Below are positions 8,388 to 15,510 of a DNA stretch of 64,000 nucleotides, piece by piece. The translations under genes and the position numbers were made by a program. The notes beneath the pieces are model-generated. The model was not told the DNA's origin. It worked only from the letters and a program-made list of their open reading frames with translations, and did no database searches. Location: the NCBI GenBank assembly GCA_027487685.1, contig JAIYDC010000081.1, positions 20,334 through 84,333 on the forward strand. Reading direction: 5' to 3'. Position 1 is the first letter of the stretch, and every line of letters begins with the position of its first letter. Source of the stretch: Pseudomonadota bacterium. Its GTDB lineage: Bacteria > Bdellovibrionota > Bacteriovoracia > Bacteriovoracales > Bacteriovoracaceae.

Positions 8388-9185
8388 TTAGCGCGCCTCA
8401 ACTTTGCGGCCCTCCACCCGTAGGTCGTTCTTCTTTAGAACGAACTCCACCCGCCGGTCATGGATCAGACCATTGACCTTTTGCTGGGGCCTTGAGTCAC
8501 CATAGAACACGGTGGTAATTCTGTCAGCGGAAACTCCCCGCTGGATAAGAGATTTAGAAACGGCCAGAGCACGTGCGCTGGAAAGCGTATAGGCATCGGT
8601 CTGATCTTTCGTCCCGACCTCACCCGCCTCGGCGTGGCCTTCAACAAGAACGTTCCAGTTGTTTTCCCGTAGGAGCTTCACAAGTGAGTCGAAGACCTGG
8701 ATATTGATCTCGTCGATCCCCGTAGAACCCTTTTGGAAATTGATTTTATCTTTCATGCGAACCAGGATCGACTCGGGCATTTCGTAGACCGTTGCCGCTT
8801 CGCCAAGCTCATTATCAGCGAGCATTTTTTTCAACTGATTGAGCTGGGTGTCAGACTCCCGGTTGACCTCGTGCTTATCCAGAAGACCCTCTGCGGTTAG
8901 GAATTCAATCGGAAAGGGCTTGGCCGGCATGTCGCTGTCTACCATTGTCGGTGCATCGTTGGGCGACTTCCCGGAGCGCATGACTTCACCGGCCTTGAGC
9001 ACGTTACCTCCGAAGGCGTTACGGAGCGAGCCGATGGCCGCTTCATACTTGGCCGTCTCGGTCTTTGCAAACGAGAGGAGCAGGATGAAGAAGGTCAACA
9101 GGAGCGTACATAAGTCTGAAAAGGTCGCAAGCCAACCGGGGGCACCAGGCTTACAAGGAGGACACTTAGGTGCGACGTCACTCAT
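8388..9185 (-). CDS. motB: Flagellar motor stator protein MotB
   Basis: 265 residues. One N-terminal membrane helix contains the proton-binding aspartate in WLATFSDLCTLLLTFFILLL. The C-terminal half is an OmpA/Pal-like peptidoglycan-binding domain with NVLVEGHAEAG, LSSARALAVSKSLIQRGV and DRRVEFVLKKN. MotB anchors the stator to the wall and, with MotA, conducts ions to drive flagellar rotation. motA lies 3 bases upstream. A four-Cys-Pro start (KCPPCKPG) precedes the helix. MotB and a SwimB-type OmpA protein share this architecture; adjacency to motA supports MotB. Confidence 0.92.
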   Translation of the reverse strand: MSDVAPKCPPCKPGAPGWLATFSDLCTLLLTFFILLLSFAKTETAKYEAAIGSLRNAFGGNVLKAGEVMRSGKSPNDAPTMVDSDMPAKPFPIEFLTAEGLLDKHEVNRESDTQLNQLKKMLADNELGEAATVYEMPESILVRMKDKINFQKGSTGIDEINIQVFDSLVKLLRENNWNVLVEGHAEAGEVGTKDQTDAYTLSSARALAVSKSLIQRGVSADRITTVFYGDSRPQQKVNGLIHDRRVEFVLKKNDLRVEGRKVEAR

Positions 9186-9188
9186 GAC

Positions 9189-9953
9189 TTACTCCTTGGC
9201 TTCCGGCTGCAGACGATCCTTCGGAGGTAAGAATGAGTCGAGCTTTTCACGGATAACTCGCGGATTTTCACCGGCCACGATCCCGAGAACACCAGCGACG
9301 ATGATATTCATCTTGGTCGCCTCCTGCTTCGAGCGCTGCTTGAGCTTGGTTGCAATCGGGATTGTGAAGACGTTCGCGATCACCGCACCGTAGAAAGTTG
9401 TCAGGAGTGCTACCGCCATCGCAGGACCGATCGACGACGGGTCAGACATGTTCTGGAGCATCTGCACCAAACCGATGAGAGTTCCGATCATACCGAAGGC
9501 CGGACCGTCGGCGCCCATGCCTTCAAGAATATCGACACCTTTAGAGTGTCGGTCCTCCATCGCGGCGATCTCAAGAGAAAGAATGGAGGTGATGACTTCT
9601 GGTGGCCGGTTATCGGCCGCAAGCGTCACGGCCTTCTTAAGAAACTTATCCTCCACTGGAATCTTCTCGAGAGCAAAGACTGATTCTCGTCGTGCGGTCT
9701 CAGCGAGTTTTTGAATTTCGTCGATCATGGCCTTTGAGTCCGTATTCGAATTGAAGATGGACTTTAAGAAAATCGCCACCAATGCCTTCACATACTCCAT
9801 CGGCCACTTAATGAGAGTGGTCGCGATCACACCACCGCCCACCACCACCACCGAAGGAACGTCGATGAAAATTGAAAGCGGAGATCCATAGAGGATGGAC
9901 CCCAAGATCGCTAAACTTGCTAACACTAATCCCGCTACCGTTGAAATATCCAT
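9189..9953 (-). CDS. motA: Flagellar motor stator protein MotA
   Basis: 254 residues with four membrane helices, the usual MotA size. Helices 1-2 (VAGLVLASLAILGSILYG, VVVVGGGVIATTLIKWP) are followed by a cytoplasmic loop rich in charged residues, then GPAFGMIGTLIGLVQMLQNM and MAVALLTTFYGAVIANVFTIPIA, the conserved MotA/TolQ/ExbB channel-forming pair with the Pro in FTIPIA. With MotB it forms the ion-conducting stator. It is the first gene of motA-motB-rluA. Confidence 0.93.
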   Translation of the reverse strand: MDISTVAGLVLASLAILGSILYGSPLSIFIDVPSVVVVGGGVIATTLIKWPMEYVKALVAIFLKSIFNSNTDSKAMIDEIQKLAETARRESVFALEKIPVEDKFLKKAVTLAADNRPPEVITSILSLEIAAMEDRHSKGVDILEGMGADGPAFGMIGTLIGLVQMLQNMSDPSSIGPAMAVALLTTFYGAVIANVFTIPIATKLKQRSKQEATKMNIIVAGVLGIVAGENPRVIREKLDSFLPPKDRLQPEAKE

Positions 9954-10070
9954 ACTTCACCTAATGAAAAAAGAGTCTGTGTGTTCAAAGTATCGGAATT
10001 TGATAGGCGAACTTAAATGGAGGATTTCACTGGAATAAAGCGGTCAAGATTGAGGGGACGAGGTCAGGAA

Positions 10071-10096
10071 AAAACCCCCGCTACAGCGGGGGTTTT
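10071..10096 (-). terminator. Intrinsic terminator (bidirectional)
   Basis: A perfect 7-bp GC stem (CCCCCGC, loop TACA shared with the stem edge, GCGGGGG) is flanked by A and T runs on both sides. On the minus strand it directly follows the stop of the 70-residue gene and ends in six T. Confidence 0.85.
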
Positions 10097-10098
10097 GA

Positions 10099-10311
10099 TT
10101 ACTTTTCTTCAGAATTCAGCATCGCGGAATCAATAAAGGAGAGCATTGCGCTCCGCAGCTCTTCAAGGGATACTTGAGATCTGTCTTCACCCTTAAAAAC
10201 CTCGTCCCTGATTAACTCAACCGGAAAACCGGTCAGATTGGCGAGCATTTCCAAGCTCACTTTTCCATTCTTGTCTTCAGGTCCCATCATGGTCTGGTCA
10301 CTCGTTGTCAT
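10099..10311 (-). CDS. Small hypothetical acidic protein
   Basis: 70 residues, not recognised. It is soluble and acidic, with a predicted helix-turn-helix-like stretch (VSLEMLANLTGFPVELIRDE) that resembles the N-terminal half of small DNA-binding or adaptor proteins. The ATG at 10311 has AAGGAGTCAAGA upstream, and a strong terminator follows the stop, so it appears to be a monocistronic gene. The function is unknown. Confidence 0.72.
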   Translation of the reverse strand: MTTSDQTMMGPEDKNGKVSLEMLANLTGFPVELIRDEVFKGEDRSQVSLEELRSAMLSFIDSAMLNSEEK

Positions 10312-10483
10312 TCTTGACTCCTTGAACTATTACGCTACCTAAATCCATTTTGGTAGCTGTTGCAACAGAGCGTATCTTTCAAGGAAAAACAAAGTCAATG
10401 TGACATAACATTAATGTAAGATTATGTAAGGGTATTCTTGAGAATTTGGCTCTAACTCTTAGGAATTATTGTATTTACTGACC

Positions 10484-11644
10484 CTAATACCCGGGTGTTC
10501 CGAGCAATGTTAGAAAGCTCGAGACCTTATTCTCCATTTCCTGAAACTCCTGGACTGGCCTGGACAAAAGAGTGATGCCTCCCCCTGCTCCGTATCTCCA
10601 TAAGCGGTCACTCGCAGAGAGTGAGGCCGTCCTGATGTTAATGCTGGCAGATTTTCGCTCTCCGAGACAGAGAAGAGTTGAGCCACAGTAGATGCCCCGT
10701 TGGTAGCGTTCGACCTCTTGTATGATCTGCATCACTCTTTTTTTAGGGGCTCCCGTCACACTGCCACCCGGGAAAAGGCACTCGAGGGTTCGCCGCAGCC
10801 CGAGAGGGCGCTCTAGGTCCACCGCTAGAACAGAGCACTGGTGCAAGAGTCCTGGCACTCGCAAGCAAGCACGCTCCTTAAGAACCTTGGCGCGAGGCCG
10901 CTCCAGGCGATTGAGATCATTCCGGAGAAGATCGGTGATCATCGTCAGCTCCCCCTCCTCTTTCACATCTCCAAGCATCTCTTGCCACTCCTTGCGCCAA
11001 TTCTTCCCCACTCTCCGAGTGCCCTTGATCGGCATCGTCAGCATCCGGTTGCGATCGTACTGGAACAGGCACTCAGGTGAGTTACTAAGAATCATTTCAT
11101 CGCCTAGGAATGTTCCGTGGGCGTAGGCACTGACTCCGGGACGAGAAAAGAAGAAGTCCGAAAGGTCACGAGGGTCAATGAGCGCTTCGGTCTCAAAATC
11201 GAAGGGATAAGTCAGATTGACCTGGTAGCAGTTACCGTCCAGGAGATGATCTTGGATCCGGTGAAAGGCCAGCTTATACTCGCTCCAGGAAGGACGCTCA
11301 ATCGAGCGAAGATGGACCTGCTTCAGCCGCGATTTGGGCAGGGCCTTTATTCTCTTGCGGCCAAACTCAAGCTCGATGGCCAGTGGTAACTCTGGCCCAA
11401 CAGTATGTCCCAGGCCCATGAGGATCAGACCTAGCTCATAGTAGAAGTGATAAACGCGGGGCCTTTTCACTTTCTCCTGAATTGTTACCAACTCCAGTGA
11501 GGTGAGGAAGTTCTCCAGGGGATACGCCTCGGGAAAGCCTGTCAGAAGATTGAACCGGTGTTCCCGGTAATACACGTAAGCAACAGAGGCTTCCGAGAGC
11601 TCGAGGACCGCATCCCGGTTCCATTTGAACGTTGAGGTGATCAT
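10484..11644 (-). CDS. pabB: Aminodeoxychorismate synthase component I (PabB-type)
   Basis: 386 residues of the chorismate-binding fold. Motifs seen are GNCYQVNLTYPF, SNSPECLFQ, MPIKGTRRVG, DLLRNDLNRL, LFPGGSVTGAPKKRVMQII and RGIYCGS. The Lys in PIKGT is the PabB hallmark, where anthranilate synthase has PIAGT, so folate (4-aminobenzoate) synthesis is favoured. It is shorter than E. coli PabB (about 450) and has a reduced N-terminal lobe. The start ATG overlaps the dnaB stop by one base (TGATG), which implies coupling to dnaB. No pabA or pabC is in the window. Confidence 0.87.
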   Translation of the reverse strand: MITSTFKWNRDAVLELSEASVAYVYYREHRFNLLTGFPEAYPLENFLTSLELVTIQEKVKRPRVYHFYYELGLILMGLGHTVGPELPLAIELEFGRKRIKALPKSRLKQVHLRSIERPSWSEYKLAFHRIQDHLLDGNCYQVNLTYPFDFETEALIDPRDLSDFFFSRPGVSAYAHGTFLGDEMILSNSPECLFQYDRNRMLTMPIKGTRRVGKNWRKEWQEMLGDVKEEGELTMITDLLRNDLNRLERPRAKVLKERACLRVPGLLHQCSVLAVDLERPLGLRRTLECLFPGGSVTGAPKKRVMQIIQEVERYQRGIYCGSTLLCLGERKSASINIRTASLSASDRLWRYGAGGGITLLSRPVQEFQEMENKVSSFLTLLGTPGY

Positions 11645-12990
11645 CAGGACTCGTGCTTCCCTTGAGGTGCGAGATCAGCAAACTTCGTCTGCGAACCGAT
11701 CCAAGAGAGTTCGATGGTGCCCGGTTCGCCATTACGGTTTTTGGCAACAATAATTTCAGCAATCCCCTTCTTCGGCGTTTGAGCGTCGTAATACTCCTCG
11801 CGGTGAATAAGCAAGACGATGTTAGCGTCCTGCTCGAGAGAGCCCGACTCACGTAGATCTTGGAGCTGAGGACGCCGGTCGGTACGCGAAGCGGCGGTAC
11901 GGTTGAGCTGTGAGAGGGCAACGACGGGAATCTCAAGCTCGTTGGCGAGCATCTTAAAGCCCCGCGAGAGCTCTGCGATCTCCTGCTCACGGTTCTGCTT
12001 TTTCACGTGCATCGGCATTATCTGGAGATAGTCGACCACGATCATGGCAAGGCCCTGCTCGGCCTTGAGTTTCCGGCAATAGGAGCGGATATCCATGAGG
12101 TTCGTTGAGCCAGAGTCGTTAATGTAGAGCTTAAGATTCGAGAGCTTCTGAACTGCACTGGCTATAGATCGCAAGTCGAGCTCGTTAAATTCTTTGGTTT
12201 TGAGTTTACGGCCATCGATGCAAGCCTCGGAGGCCAGAAGTCGCATCGAAAGTTCGGCGTACATCATTTCGTAAGAGAACACGGCGACCGCCATGTTGGT
12301 CTGTTTGGCAGCGGCCACGGCCCAGTTGAGCGCCAGGGCCGTCTTTCCCATACCCGGTCTGGCCGCGATAAGGACCAACTGCCCCGGTTGAAGTCCCAGG
12401 AGGGAGCGGTCAATGGCCTGGAAGCCGGTGGAGACTCCCATGATCTCGCCCTTGGCCCGAGCTGGCTTCTCGAGTTCAGCGAGGTTCTCGAAGAGCGCCT
12501 GCTTGAGTGGGATCATCTTATTATTCTTGGTCTGCGCGGTTAACTTAAAAAAGCTCGCTTCCACGTCCTGAAGGAACTCCCCGACGTCTCCAGAGAAGTT
12601 CGTCCCGGTGGAAGCGACTCGGGTCGCAGTCCGGACAACCTCACGGAGCATGCTCTTTTGCTTAATGAGCTGAGCGTAGTACTCGACGTTCGCAGCAGAG
12701 CCCACTTCATCACAGATCGTGATCAGGGCCGTTTGCCCTCCGATGCGTTCGAGCTTTCCGTGATCGTTGAGCTTACTGGCGACAGTGACGATATCAAAGG
12801 GCATCCCTTCCATGAAGAGGTCTTTGATGGACTGATAGATCACGCCATATTGCGGGTGATAGAAATCTCCGCTATCGAGATTAACGTCGGAGATCTCATC
12901 GAAGCTACGGTTATCGATCAGAAGGCAACCGAGGAGGGCCTTCTCAGCTCCGATGTCATGGGGTAATTCGTTGCGATTTTCTTGCGCCAT
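11644..12990 (-). CDS. dnaB: Replicative DNA helicase DnaB
   Basis: 448 residues. The N-terminal helical domain starts with PHDIGAEKALLGCLLIDNRS. The RecA-like helicase core has Walker A AARPGMGKTAL, Walker B MIVVDYLQIM, and C-terminal motifs ELSRGFKMLANELEIPVVALSQLNR and LRESGSLEQDANIVLLIHR. It is the hexameric helicase that unwinds DNA at the replication fork and contacts primase. The frame begins GTG-ATG; the ATG at 12990 has GGAG at 7-base spacing and is preferred. It is separated from rplI by a terminator, and pabB follows with a 1-base overlap. Confidence 0.96.
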   Translation of the reverse strand: MAQENRNELPHDIGAEKALLGCLLIDNRSFDEISDVNLDSGDFYHPQYGVIYQSIKDLFMEGMPFDIVTVASKLNDHGKLERIGGQTALITICDEVGSAANVEYYAQLIKQKSMLREVVRTATRVASTGTNFSGDVGEFLQDVEASFFKLTAQTKNNKMIPLKQALFENLAELEKPARAKGEIMGVSTGFQAIDRSLLGLQPGQLVLIAARPGMGKTALALNWAVAAAKQTNMAVAVFSYEMMYAELSMRLLASEACIDGRKLKTKEFNELDLRSIASAVQKLSNLKLYINDSGSTNLMDIRSYCRKLKAEQGLAMIVVDYLQIMPMHVKKQNREQEIAELSRGFKMLANELEIPVVALSQLNRTAASRTDRRPQLQDLRESGSLEQDANIVLLIHREEYYDAQTPKKGIAEIIVAKNRNGEPGTIELSWIGSQTKFADLAPQGKHES

Positions 12991-13092
12991 CACAAGGCTC
13001 CGAGGGAAAGGGTGTCGAATGGAGGAGACTTTAGCGCATGTGCGGTTTGTCGAGGTAGGAATATGTACGGAATGTTAACGAAAGTTAGGAAT

Positions 13093-13128
13093 AAAAAACG
13101 GAGAGCGAGCACTTGGCCCACTCTCCGT
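13093..13128 (-). terminator. Intrinsic terminator after rplI
   Basis: On the minus strand, just after the rplI stop, ACGGAGAG and CTCTCCGT form a stem around a 12-base loop, followed by TTTTTATT. It would end the S6-S18/DUF2232/L9 transcript before dnaB. Confidence 0.8.
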
Positions 13129-13136
13129 AAATAAGA

Positions 13137-13715
13137 TTACTCTTCTGTGCCGTTCGCAGCGGCTTCAGCTTCAGCAGCGGCCGCGGCCTTAGCAGCTTCG
13201 GCCTTCGCCTTTTTCTCAGCGTTGCGTCTCTGAGCTTCTGCCTGCTGGCGCTTGAGTTCCTCCGCCATAGCGGCGTCGATAGAAACTTTGAGCTTGAATT
13301 CAGCAGTCACGTCGCTGAAGAGCTTCGCCTTCACATCGTAAGTTCCGAGAGACTTGATTGATCCGTCGAACTGAAGGAGACGGCGCTCAATCGACACGCC
13401 CTGCTTCTCGAGTTCTTTGACGATATCCTGAGATGTTACGGCGCCGAAGAGGCGACCGTTAGCGCCAACTTTCTTGATCAATTCAACGGTTATGCCGTCG
13501 ATCTTTGTCTTAATAGCTTGCGCAGTTGCCTTCTCGGCGAGAATTTTCTTAGCGAGACCTTTCTGCTTGTCCTTAAGGACGTTTGAGTTCTTCTCGTCGG
13601 CGAGGATTGCGAGCCTCTTAGGGAAGAGGAAGTTCCGGGCAAAGCCAGCGGATACATTAACGATCTCACCGATCGTTCCGAGGGCCTTAACCTTTTCAGT
13701 GAGGATGACTTTCAT
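13137..13715 (-). CDS. rplI: 50S ribosomal protein L9 with long Ala-rich tail
   Basis: 192 residues. The N-terminal domain MKVILTEKVKALGTIGEIVN with GFARNFLFPKRLA is the L9 signature, followed by the long connecting helix and the C-terminal domain (NGRLFGAVTSQDIVKEL). The family is usually near 150 residues; here about 40 extra C-terminal residues form a charged Ala/Glu/Lys tail (RNAEKKAKAEAAKAAAAAEA) ending NGTEE. L9 binds 23S rRNA at the L1 stalk base. It is the last gene of the ribosomal operon. Confidence 0.95.
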   Translation of the reverse strand: MKVILTEKVKALGTIGEIVNVSAGFARNFLFPKRLAILADEKNSNVLKDKQKGLAKKILAEKATAQAIKTKIDGITVELIKKVGANGRLFGAVTSQDIVKELEKQGVSIERRLLQFDGSIKSLGTYDVKAKLFSDVTAEFKLKVSIDAAMAEELKRQQAEAQRRNAEKKAKAEAAKAAAAAEAEAAANGTEE

Positions 13716-13729
13716 ATAATTCTCCTAAA

Positions 13730-14710
13730 TTAATCTTTGATGTTACGTTTCACAAAAAACTTTCTAAAATCAAACCAGTTATCGAACAGGCCTGCCACCG
13801 CAATGAGATAGCCACCGACGAAGATCGTTACCACCACGATAAGGGTCCGAAAAAAACCTACAATCCCGGCAAAGTTCAGGAGGTCACTAAAGACTCCAAA
13901 ACCCTGAAAAAAGTAGAAGATTCCAAGACACTTCACCAGAGTAAGCCCGATCATTTCAAGGGATGGCCCTACCAGCTCTGCTCCCCAAACCGCAGCCGCT
14001 AGGCTCAGCGCGAGCAAAGCGACGAAGGCGAAGGGAACACGAAAGGTTAGGAGCTCACGCTCGGAATACGGATAATCGTTCCCTGAAAAGAGGAGCCGGC
14101 GGCTCTTCAAAACGAGGGACATGTTAAACCACAGCATCAGAAAGACCCCCATAAAGAAGTAGCTGGGAAATGATTGGATCATCTCCGCGGCCAGGAGGTC
14201 AGGGCGGTCTAGCAGCTGGAGGACCTGGATCGCGTCCTTGTCCCCACTTTGCTCCACCGCTTTCTTTTGCTCAGCGATTTTATCCGCACTCTTCTCAATC
14301 TGCTGGACGATAAACCCCGTTGGCGTCGTCTTCATTGTGGACAAGACCACGGCAAAGAGTCCTGCTATCGACAGGATGAAGGTCATCCCGAAAGCAACAA
14401 GTCCCTTAACAGGAGCAATTCCCCGAAGAACGACTTCAGCAATGGCGGCGGCAAAAAGAGCGATACAAGCATAGAATCCGAAAAGCGTCAGATCTCCGTA
14501 GATGAACCCGGCCAGGCCAAAACTCAGGGCAAGCCCCGCGGCGAGAGTCAGGTACCCCTTTACCCTACCGTACATGACGATGGCCAGAGCGAGTGGAAAC
14601 GGAGCAAAGATCGCCATGATGAAACTCATGCACAAAATCACCGAAGAAGCGCCGAGAAGGAGCAACCTACTGGTAGAGAGTTGTGGGGATTGCATCACGT
14701 CGGTATTCAT
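13730..14710 (-). CDS. DUF2232-family membrane protein
   Basis: About 326 residues with eight or so hydrophobic segments. Its position between S18 and L9 is the usual place of DUF2232 (PF09991, YybS-like) proteins in several phyla, and the layout of N-terminal helices (SSVILCMSFIMAIFAPFPLA) with a C-terminal set (YFFQGFGVFSDLLNFAGIVGF) agrees. The function is unknown. The frame opens with TTG at 14728 directly after the S18 stop, but the ATG at 14710 has GGAG 12 bases upstream, so either may be used. Confidence 0.75.
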   Translation of the reverse strand: MNTDVMQSPQLSTSRLLLLGASSVILCMSFIMAIFAPFPLALAIVMYGRVKGYLTLAAGLALSFGLAGFIYGDLTLFGFYACIALFAAAIAEVVLRGIAPVKGLVAFGMTFILSIAGLFAVVLSTMKTTPTGFIVQQIEKSADKIAEQKKAVEQSGDKDAIQVLQLLDRPDLLAAEMIQSFPSYFFMGVFLMLWFNMSLVLKSRRLLFSGNDYPYSERELLTFRVPFAFVALLALSLAAAVWGAELVGPSLEMIGLTLVKCLGIFYFFQGFGVFSDLLNFAGIVGFFRTLIVVVTIFVGGYLIAVAGLFDNWFDFRKFFVKRNIKD

Positions 14711-14728
14711 ACCTGTTCTGGTCTCCAA

Positions 14729-15337
14729 TTAGCGAGCGACTTCGTTTGACTGGTAGCTGATGAGGAGCATGTTACGACCGCGCTTGATGGCCTCATTTGC
14801 CCGGCGCTGGAACGTAGGTGTTAGGCCCGTAATCCGTGACGGAGAGATTTTACCAAACTCGTTAACCAGCCAAGAATAAGACTTCGGATCTTTCCAATCC
14901 GGAGACGTCTTTTTAGCAGAGAACCAGCAAGACTTGCGCTTAGAATGCATTTTCTTGTCTTTGTCTTCTCCACCGAACTCATCATCAATCGCAGCCGCTT
15001 GGGTGTGATTAGGGTTCTTGTAGTCTTTAACGATTTCGGCCTGGTGCTTATCTTCACCGAGCTTGATGATGAGGTGACGAACAAGATGCTCGTTAATATG
15101 GAACCGACGCTCGATCTCTGCGTTCAGGTTTCCTTCACCTTTGTACATGAAGTAGTGGTAAGCGCCTTTTTTGAGGCCGCTTTCCGTAGGCTGAGCGAAA
15201 GTTTTCACTCCCCATGAATCAGTGATGAGAACTTCTGCACCGAACTGCTTGAACGTTTCAGTGAGAGCGTTCTTGATGGATGACACAGCTTCTTCCGATG
15301 CGTCAGGGCGAACGACAAATGCCGTTTCGTAGATCAT
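14729..15337 (-). CDS. rpsF-rpsR: Fused 30S ribosomal proteins S6 and S18
   Basis: 202 residues in one uninterrupted frame. Residues 1-95 are S6 (MIYETAFVVRPDASEE, then KGAYHYFMYKGEGN and IERRFHINEHLVRHLIIKL). Residues 96-129 are an acidic linker. Residues 130-202 are S18 (KRKSCWFSAKKTS, NEFGKISPSRITGLTPTFQRR, AIKRGRNMLLISY). S6 and S18 contact each other on the 30S platform and are normally separate proteins from adjacent genes. The ATG at 15337 has AGGAGGAAAT before it; the frame is open 14 codons further. An in-frame ATG at 14950 (Met130) could give free S18, but its nearest purine-rich site (GGAG) is 17 bases away. Confidence 0.9.
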   Translation of the reverse strand: MIYETAFVVRPDASEEAVSSIKNALTETFKQFGAEVLITDSWGVKTFAQPTESGLKKGAYHYFMYKGEGNLNAEIERRFHINEHLVRHLIIKLGEDKHQAEIVKDYKNPNHTQAAAIDDEFGGEDKDKKMHSKRKSCWFSAKKTSPDWKDPKSYSWLVNEFGKISPSRITGLTPTFQRRANEAIKRGRNMLLISYQSNEVAR

Positions 15338-15357
15338 ATTTCCTCCTGGATCTAAGC

Positions 15358-15409
15358 ATTCACCACACGGTGAATACATTTATTAAGAGCCCACAGAACT
15401 ATTCCTGTG
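15358..15409 (-). promoter_or_regulatory. Leader hairpins upstream of the S6-S18 gene
   Basis: Two short hairpins lie in the leader. One (15358-15375) is a perfect 7-bp stem ATTCACC/GGTGAAT with a 4-base loop, 20 bases before the start codon. The other (15392-15409) is CACAG/CTGTG with an 8-base loop. In many bacteria the rpsF leader carries an S6:S18-binding RNA; I cannot confirm that this is the same motif. Confidence 0.35.
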
Positions 15410-15510
15410 AGCGAGATGAAATACATTAAATGAATGTCTTCGGGAACTTAGCACGAGTGAGGAAGCTTAGTCTAAGCCTTTCTAGGGGGGGAATTAGACC
15501 TCTTCTCTGT

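Noticed and set aside
11436..11990. 184-codon minus-strand ORF
   Set aside because: Out-of-frame shadow over the dnaB/pabB junction; Ser/Arg-rich and without a known fold.
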